A stretch of DNA of 45,298 bases from positions 1-45,298 of the forward strand of contig CAZABJ010000016.1 of assembly GCA_964483375.1 (NCBI GenBank), given 5' to 3'. The notes beneath the pieces are model-generated. The model ran no database searches. It saw only the letters and a program-made list of their open reading frames with translations, and had not been told where the DNA came from. A program made the position numbers and the translations under genes. This document shows positions 40,803 through 45,298 of the stretch, one piece after another (position 1 is the first letter of the stretch; each line of letters opens with the position of its first letter). The stretch comes from JAUIEH01 sp964483375 (GTDB lineage: Bacteria; Pseudomonadota; Alphaproteobacteria; Caulobacterales; Maricaulaceae).

Positions 40803-42161
40803 TCAGAAAATCATCGCGGCGAGGATTGAGGCCAAGGTTGCGATGACGGGGATGATGACGGTGACGACCGCGACGTCCCGATAGGCTTGCTTATGGGTGA
40901 GCTGGGTGATCGTCAGCATGGCGATGACCGCGCCGCAATGGGGGAGGGAGTCGAACCCGCCGGACGCCATGGCGACCAGCCTATGGAGTTCCTCAGGCTC
41001 AATTCCCATCGCCAGATAGGTGTCCGAGAGCGTCGACATGAAAATCTGAAGGCCGCCCGACGCCGATCCCGTGACGCCCGACACCGTGCTGATCGCGGCG
41101 AACATCGACAACAGCGGCGGAACGGGCGCGTTGGTGACCGCCCCAGTGAACGCCTCAAAGCCGGCGGTTTGAACGACCACGCCGCCAAACCCGATCACCG
41201 CCGCAGTCGCCATCAGCGGCATGATGCAATCCTGCGTGCCGTTGCCAAGAACCTGCAGCGGCCGCACTCGAACCGAGCGGAACAAACCAAGCGCGCAAGC
41301 GCTGCCGAGCATAAGCGCCATGGACGGCCACAAGACGGGCTGGCTGTTGGCGAAGGCCAAGAGAGCGGAATCGCCGCCGACCCCGGCGAGCGTCAGCAGC
41401 CGCGGCGCCAGAATGACGCCAATCACAAGGGCGAGCGGGGTGACCGCCAAAGCCCAGTGCGGCTGGTCTTTTTCAATCTCGGCGAGGTCAGGAATCCTGT
41501 CGGCGGGACCTGGCTCGAAGCCCTCCCCGGCGGCGCGCGCCTTCAGCCGTTCGCGCTCCAGATACCAAATGCCGAGACCGAACATGATCGCGCCGCCGAA
41601 GAGCCCCAGCCCCGCGCCGGCGAACAGATCCGTTCCAAGCGCCACGGAGGGAATGACATTGTGGATCGAGGGCGTGCCGGGCAACGCGGTGAGCGTGAAC
41701 GTGCCGGCTCCCAAAGCCAGAGCGCCGCAGAACAGGCGCTTGGGAATATCGGCCTCTTTGAGCAAGCGCAGCCCGAGCGGATACATGGCGAAAATCACCA
41801 CGAACACCACCACGCCGCCATAGGTCAGCAAGGCGCAGGCAAGCACGGTGATCCATAGCGCGCGGCTGGCGCCTAACCGCGTGACAAGCGCCATGGCGAT
41901 GCTGGTCGCGGCGTGGCTGTCGCCCATCACACGGCCGAAGACGGCGCCAGCGGCGAACAAGAGAAAGAACCGGCCGGCGAACGAAAACGCGCCCAGATCG
42001 CCGAACAAAAACGCGTCGTTGATCGTCGCCGCGACGGGAAGCGCATTGGTGGCCATGACGATCAAGGCGCAGGCGACGGCGGCGAATATGATGTTCACGC
42101 CGCGCAGCGCCATCCAAATCAAGACGCCAAGGCCCAGGAAAAGACCCAGTATTCCAATCAT
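40803..42161 (-). CDS. GntP-family permease
   Basis: 452-aa inner-membrane carrier with about 12 helices. The start at 42161 follows a G-rich run and MIGILGLFLGLGVLIWMALRG is the first helix; the longer frame adds a poor N-terminus. Features: FAAGAVFGRVMGDSHAATSIAMALV, LALGAGTFTLTALPGTPSIHNVIP and SGVTGSASGGLQIFMSTLSDTYL, characteristic of the gluconate/2-hydroxyacid H+ symporters (GntP, HbutP-like). The substrate is likely a small carboxylate, exact identity unknown. A monocistronic unit between ybaB and a non-coding stretch. Confidence 0.85.
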   Translation of the reverse strand: MIGILGLFLGLGVLIWMALRGVNIIFAAVACALIVMATNALPVAATINDAFLFGDLGAFSFAGRFFLLFAAGAVFGRVMGDSHAATSIAMALVTRLGASRALWITVLACALLTYGGVVVFVVIFAMYPLGLRLLKEADIPKRLFCGALALGAGTFTLTALPGTPSIHNVIPSVALGTDLFAGAGLGLFGGAIMFGLGIWYLERERLKARAAGEGFEPGPADRIPDLAEIEKDQPHWALAVTPLALVIGVILAPRLLTLAGVGGDSALLAFANSQPVLWPSMALMLGSACALGLFRSVRVRPLQVLGNGTQDCIMPLMATAAVIGFGGVVVQTAGFEAFTGAVTNAPVPPLLSMFAAISTVSGVTGSASGGLQIFMSTLSDTYLAMGIEPEELHRLVAMASGGFDSLPHCGAVIAMLTITQLTHKQAYRDVAVVTVIIPVIATLASILAAMIF

Positions 42162-42311
42162 TTTTATTCCCCCCGCCCGCCTGACCGCATGACGGCCTAT
42201 CGTTTGAATGACATACAAACGCTCTGACTAAGGCGGCGGGGGCTTCCGTCTGGTTCGCGGCGTGTCTCGGCCCGACGCCGCCCCGCTTTGCGCCACACGG
42301 GCCTCGCCGAC

Positions 42312-42638
42312 CTAGAAGAGTTTCATGCCCGGGGGCAGCATGCCGGCGAACGGGCCGGCGACGGCCGCCATCTTTTCCTTCACCGCATCGTCCAGCTTTC
42401 GCTTGGCGTCATTAAAGGCGGCGAGGATGAGATCCTCCAGCACTTCAGATTCCTCGGGATCGATCAGCGAAGGGTCGATCTTCACGCTGCGCATTTCGGT
42501 TTTGCCCGAGAGGGTGACCCGCACGGCGCCGCCGCCCGATTGCCCCTCGACCTCAAGCGTTTCTATCTCCGCCTGAGCGGCTTGCATTTTTTCTTGCATT
42601 TCTTTGGCCTGCTGCATCAGGCCGCCAAGGTCTTTCAT
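42312..42638 (-). CDS. ybaB: YbaB/EbfC nucleoid-associated protein
   Basis: 108-aa DNA-binding protein that forms tweezer-like dimers. The N-terminal helix MKDLGGLMQQAKEMQEKMQ, the LEVEGQSGGGAVRVTLSGK strand and the LIDPEESEVLEDLILAAFNDAKRK helix are typical. It starts 3 bases after the dnaX stop, so the two are coupled. recR, the usual next gene, is absent; a permease follows instead. Confidence 0.94.
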   Translation of the reverse strand: MKDLGGLMQQAKEMQEKMQAAQAEIETLEVEGQSGGGAVRVTLSGKTEMRSVKIDPSLIDPEESEVLEDLILAAFNDAKRKLDDAVKEKMAAVAGPFAGMLPPGMKLF

Positions 42639-42641
42639 CGC

Positions 42642-44354
42642 TTAGCTCTCCTCTTCGGTCGGATTGTCGCGCGCCAGCTCGCGCACTTCCACGATTTCCG
42701 CGCCGGGCCACAGCGCCAGCGCCTTCGCCACCGCCGGCGTTTCGGCGACTTCGGCGAACAATTCCGCCCGCGCCCGCCGCCGCGCTTCCGCCACCGTCTC
42801 TCCGCCCTGTGCGCCTGCGTCCGGGCTGACAAGCCAACGCGCGCCGGTCCAGCTTTGCAGCGCCCGGGACACGCGCTTGGCCAGATCAGCCGGCGCGTCG
42901 GGGGTGGGTTGGAACGTCAAACGCCCCGGCTCGAAGGCGACCGGCCGCATAAAGCGTTCGATGTCGGATTTGAGCATCATGTCGCGTTCGCGTTCGGCGC
43001 GGGCGGCGACATCGGCGAGGGAGGCGAAGCCCTCCGCGGCTGCGGGCGGAGGCTCCTCGTCCGCGGCGGGCGCAGCGACAGGAACAGCTTGGGCGAGGGC
43101 GCGCATTTGGGCTTGGGCGGTCTCGGCGGGCGCGCGCGGCGGCGGGGCGTCCGTCGTCCCCCCTGTTGCACCGCCGGCGGTTTCCCCGCGCAACAGCTTC
43201 GCCGCCTCTTCAGGACCCGGCAGCCCCGCGGCCGCAGCCATGCGGATAAGCGCCATCTCCGCGGCGGCGCGGGCGTCGGGCGCGGCGCGGGTTTCCTCAT
43301 GGCCCTTAAGCAGCATCTGCCAGGCGCGGGACAACCATCCCATGCCGACGCTCTCGGCCAGTCCGCGCACCCGGGCGACATGGTCAGCGGCGTCGGCGAA
43401 CCGGGCGGCCTCGCCCAGCGCTTTGGCGCGGGTGACGTCGTGGCAATGGTCCAGTAGGTCGCGCATCACCACGATGGGGTCGGCGCCGGCGTCGATTTGG
43501 CCGTCGAGTTCGGTCAACACCGCCTGGGTCCGGCCGGTGAGCGCGGCTTCGAACAAGTCGAACGTGCGGGCGCGATCGGCGAGACCGAGCATCTCACGGA
43601 CGGCGTCGGCGTCGGTTTTTCCGCCCTCGCCTTGGACGATGGCCTGGTCCAGCAGCGACAGCGCGTCGCGTACCGAGCCTTCGGCCGCGCGCACAATAAG
43701 CCGCAGCCCGTCTCCGGCGATGGACGTGCCTTCTTTGGCTGCGATCCCGGCGAGATGGGCGGCGAGCTCGTCCGGTCCGACCCGCCGCAAATCAAAGCGC
43801 TGGCAACGGGAAAGCACGGTGACGGGGACTTTTCGGATTTCTGTCGTGGCGAAAATGAATTTCGCGTGCGCGGGGGGTTCTTCGAGGGTTTTCAGAAGCG
43901 CGTTGAAGGCGTTGGTCGACAGCATGTGCACTTCGTCGATCACATAGACCTTGAACCGCGCTTCCAGCGGGGCGTAGCGCACCCCGTCGAGGATTTCGCG
44001 AATGTCGTTCACCCCGGTGCGGGAGGCGGCGTCGAGCTCCATGACGTCGGGGTGTCCGCCCGCCGCGATGGCCGCGCAATGAACGCCGGGCGGGTCGAGC
44101 GTCATGGACGGGGCGCCCTGGCCGCGCGCTTCGCCTTCCTTGGCGAAATTGAGCGCGCGGGCGAGCAGGCGGGCGGTGGTGGTTTTTCCCACCCCGCGCA
44201 CGCCGGTCAGCATGAAGGCGTGCGCGATGCGTCCGGAGGCGAAGGCGTTGGTGAGCGTGCGCACCATCGCTTCTTGGCCGATTAGGTCGTCAAAACTTTG
44301 TGGCCGGTATTTCCGGGCGAGAACCTGATAGGCGGGCGTCGTCTCAGCGGACAT
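42642..44354 (-). CDS. dnaX: DNA polymerase III gamma/tau subunit
   Basis: 570-aa AAA+ clamp-loader subunit. The start MSAETTPAYQVLARKYRPQSFDDLIGQ at 44354 is preferred to the longer frame. Walker A is GVRGVGKTTTAR, Walker B YVIDEVHMLS, sensor 1 FIFATTEIRKVPVTVLSRCQRFDL, and domain III SVRDALSLLDQAI. The zinc-binding module of E. coli DnaX is degenerate: only one Cys (GVHC) is left in its place. This is common in parts of the class. The tail from about 390 is Ala/Pro-rich and carries the tau-specific region. Confidence 0.93.
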   Translation of the reverse strand: MSAETTPAYQVLARKYRPQSFDDLIGQEAMVRTLTNAFASGRIAHAFMLTGVRGVGKTTTARLLARALNFAKEGEARGQGAPSMTLDPPGVHCAAIAAGGHPDVMELDAASRTGVNDIREILDGVRYAPLEARFKVYVIDEVHMLSTNAFNALLKTLEEPPAHAKFIFATTEIRKVPVTVLSRCQRFDLRRVGPDELAAHLAGIAAKEGTSIAGDGLRLIVRAAEGSVRDALSLLDQAIVQGEGGKTDADAVREMLGLADRARTFDLFEAALTGRTQAVLTELDGQIDAGADPIVVMRDLLDHCHDVTRAKALGEAARFADAADHVARVRGLAESVGMGWLSRAWQMLLKGHEETRAAPDARAAAEMALIRMAAAAGLPGPEEAAKLLRGETAGGATGGTTDAPPPRAPAETAQAQMRALAQAVPVAAPAADEEPPPAAAEGFASLADVAARAERERDMMLKSDIERFMRPVAFEPGRLTFQPTPDAPADLAKRVSRALQSWTGARWLVSPDAGAQGGETVAEARRRARAELFAEVAETPAVAKALALWPGAEIVEVRELARDNPTEEES

Positions 44355-44401
44355 GCCGGCGAGAGTACCGCAGCTTAGCCCGCTGGGCGAGGGCGGGGCG
44401 T

Positions 44402-45298
44402 TCAACTGATTTGGAAACGGCGGCGGAGGGCGAGGGCGAAGAGGAACAACAGCGTCACATTGACGAAGGATTGCAGCGAGGAGACGAGCCTCACCGCCAA
44501 AAGCCGACCCGGCGCGGATTGGTCGAACAGCCGCGCCTTTGGGCCGTCGTCCTGCATGGCGTCGGCGAAGCGCGGGTTCCAGACGCTGAAGGGTCGAAAG
44601 ACATTGTTGAGCGACAGCTCCGCGCCGGCGAGCAACGCGTCGCCATGCTCAAGCTGCTCAAGGTCGAGGGCGCGAGCCGCCAGGGCGATATCGCTGAGGC
44701 TCTCGCCCAAGGGCATGCCCTCCTCGCTCGCCCAATTGGCGTAGAAGAGCGCGAAGCCGAATGTTGCGATCAAAACGGCGGTCAACGGCCGGGCTATGCT
44801 CTGGCCGTAGTCCGCGGCGAGGCCGTAAAGCACCGAGAATGTCTTCTCCAGCGGACCCGTTTCGAACTTGCGATGGGCGCGGGCAAGCTGTTCCAGCCGA
44901 TGGAACTTCGCCTCCAACCGCGCATTGCGCGCCTGCTCGGCCGCGAGTTTCAGGGTGCGGAAGGCATCTTCATGGCGCGCGAAATAGGCGTCAGCACGGT
45001 TTGTTACTCCAAAAAAATGACTGAGGATCCAACCGCCGACCAGCCCGAACGCCGTATCCGCGACGCGTCGGCGGCGGGACAGCCCGAGAAATTGCGCGTT
45101 TCGAAAGCTGGTGTCCTGGCGCAGCGTTGAACCGACAAATTTCGCCAAGCCGCGCCACCGGGTTTGGGAGAAGTCGGCGGGCTGCCGAAACACGCGGTTG
45201 TCGAAGTAAGCGTCGCGCTTGAAGGTCGCGCCAGCGAAGTCCAGCGCATTGAAGCCCTCGCTGTCGGCTTCAGGCTGCTTGGGATCTCTTGGCCCGCC
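44402..45298 (-). CDS. Pentapeptide-repeat membrane protein (5' end outside window)
   Basis: Only the C-terminal 298 codons are in the window; the frame is open from 45298 down to the stop at 44402, and the real start is upstream. Reading from the edge, the segment ALDFAGATFKRDAYFDN and on through DFSQTRW and TSFRNAQFLGL has the FxxxxF spacing of pentapeptide-repeat beta-helices. A helical section with RRRRVADTAFG and KLAAEQARNAR follows, then two C-terminal membrane helices (RPLTAVLIATFGFALFYANW and a final LLFLFALALRRRF). Proteins with this layout are of unknown function, with some channel-like features. It converges on nothing; dnaX follows 47 bases downstream. Confidence 0.7.
   Translation of the reverse strand, partial: GGPRDPKQPEADSEGFNALDFAGATFKRDAYFDNRVFRQPADFSQTRWRGLAKFVGSTLRQDTSFRNAQFLGLSRRRRVADTAFGLVGGWILSHFFGVTNRADAYFARHEDAFRTLKLAAEQARNARLEAKFHRLEQLARAHRKFETGPLEKTFSVLYGLAADYGQSIARPLTAVLIATFGFALFYANWASEEGMPLGESLSDIALAARALDLEQLEHGDALLAGAELSLNNVFRPFSVWNPRFADAMQDDGPKARLFDQSAPGRLLAVRLVSSLQSFVNVTLLFLFALALRRRFQIS

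Noticed and set aside
40548..40829. 93-codon plus-strand frame
   Set aside because: It overlaps the permease gene end, has no ribosome site, and its composition is not protein-like.

Overview
The window reads as chromosomal DNA of a GC-rich alphaproteobacterium, and it lies in the replication-initiation neighbourhood. The run ubiB .. ubiE, mutM, a small exported protein, enoyl-CoA hydratase, rpsT, dnaA, dnaN, recF is an alphaproteobacterial arrangement. The dnaX-ybaB pair, an Irr-type iron box and the general gene content agree with that. Within the class, a Caulobacterales/Hyphomonadaceae/Parvularculales-like organism is my best guess, but I cannot prove it without a search. I see no rRNA, tRNA, CRISPR array, complete insertion sequence or phage. 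Coding density is high.

Layout. 0.2-3.2 kb: a glycine-zipper envelope protein, then an RlmD-type RNA methyltransferase coupled to a second methyltransferase. 3.4-6.2 kb: another methyltransferase, then a COG0523 (CobW-type) GTPase and a DUF1826 protein behind a Zur-box-like palindrome, probably a zinc-limitation unit. 6.2-11.0 kb: a 2-hydroxyacid dehydrogenase whose catalytic Glu appears replaced, a hypothetical protein, an exported metallo-beta-lactamase-fold hydrolase, MoeB, and two translationally coupled paralogous exported proteins. 11.0-16.8 kb: the ubiquinone genes ubiB and ubiE, split by an ECF42-type sigma factor with two DGPF/YCII proteins, followed by a decayed remnant of NAD(P)H-hydrate epimerase; mutM diverges from ubiE. 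16.9-22.9 kb: the replication block. 22.9-28.3 kb: a YcjF-like membrane protein, a large exported protein with cysteine-paired repeats plus CARDB-like domains, aroC and a DnaJ-like protein. 28.4-32.5 kb: pdxH, a TMEM175-like channel, a fatty acyl-CoA ligase, and a gene-poor stretch with two or three very small genes. 32.6-37.0 kb: a GNAT-nitrilase fusion, a divergent EF-G paralogue, and dps under a striking palindrome carrying an Irr box. 37.3-45.3 kb: a LysR regulator, an aldo/keto reductase, a methyltransferase in a less GC-rich patch, a GntP-type permease, ybaB, dnaX and a pentapeptide-repeat membrane protein cut by the window edge.

How genes work together. DnaA, DnaN, RecF and DnaX serve replication and repair. 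UbiE and UbiB serve ubiquinone synthesis. The COG0523/DUF1826 pair and dps look like metal-responsive functions (zinc and iron respectively). The most notable points are: a dioxygenase-like residue pattern in DUF1826; a 39-codon membrane-protein gene with a near-perfect Shine-Dalgarno and an operator-like TCGATAA/TTATCGA palindrome; the nnrE remnant; the EF-G paralogue with an altered GTPase centre; and the sigma-factor cassette sitting inside the ubiquinone cluster. No single dramatic new system is evident. These are leads drawn from reading the sequence alone.
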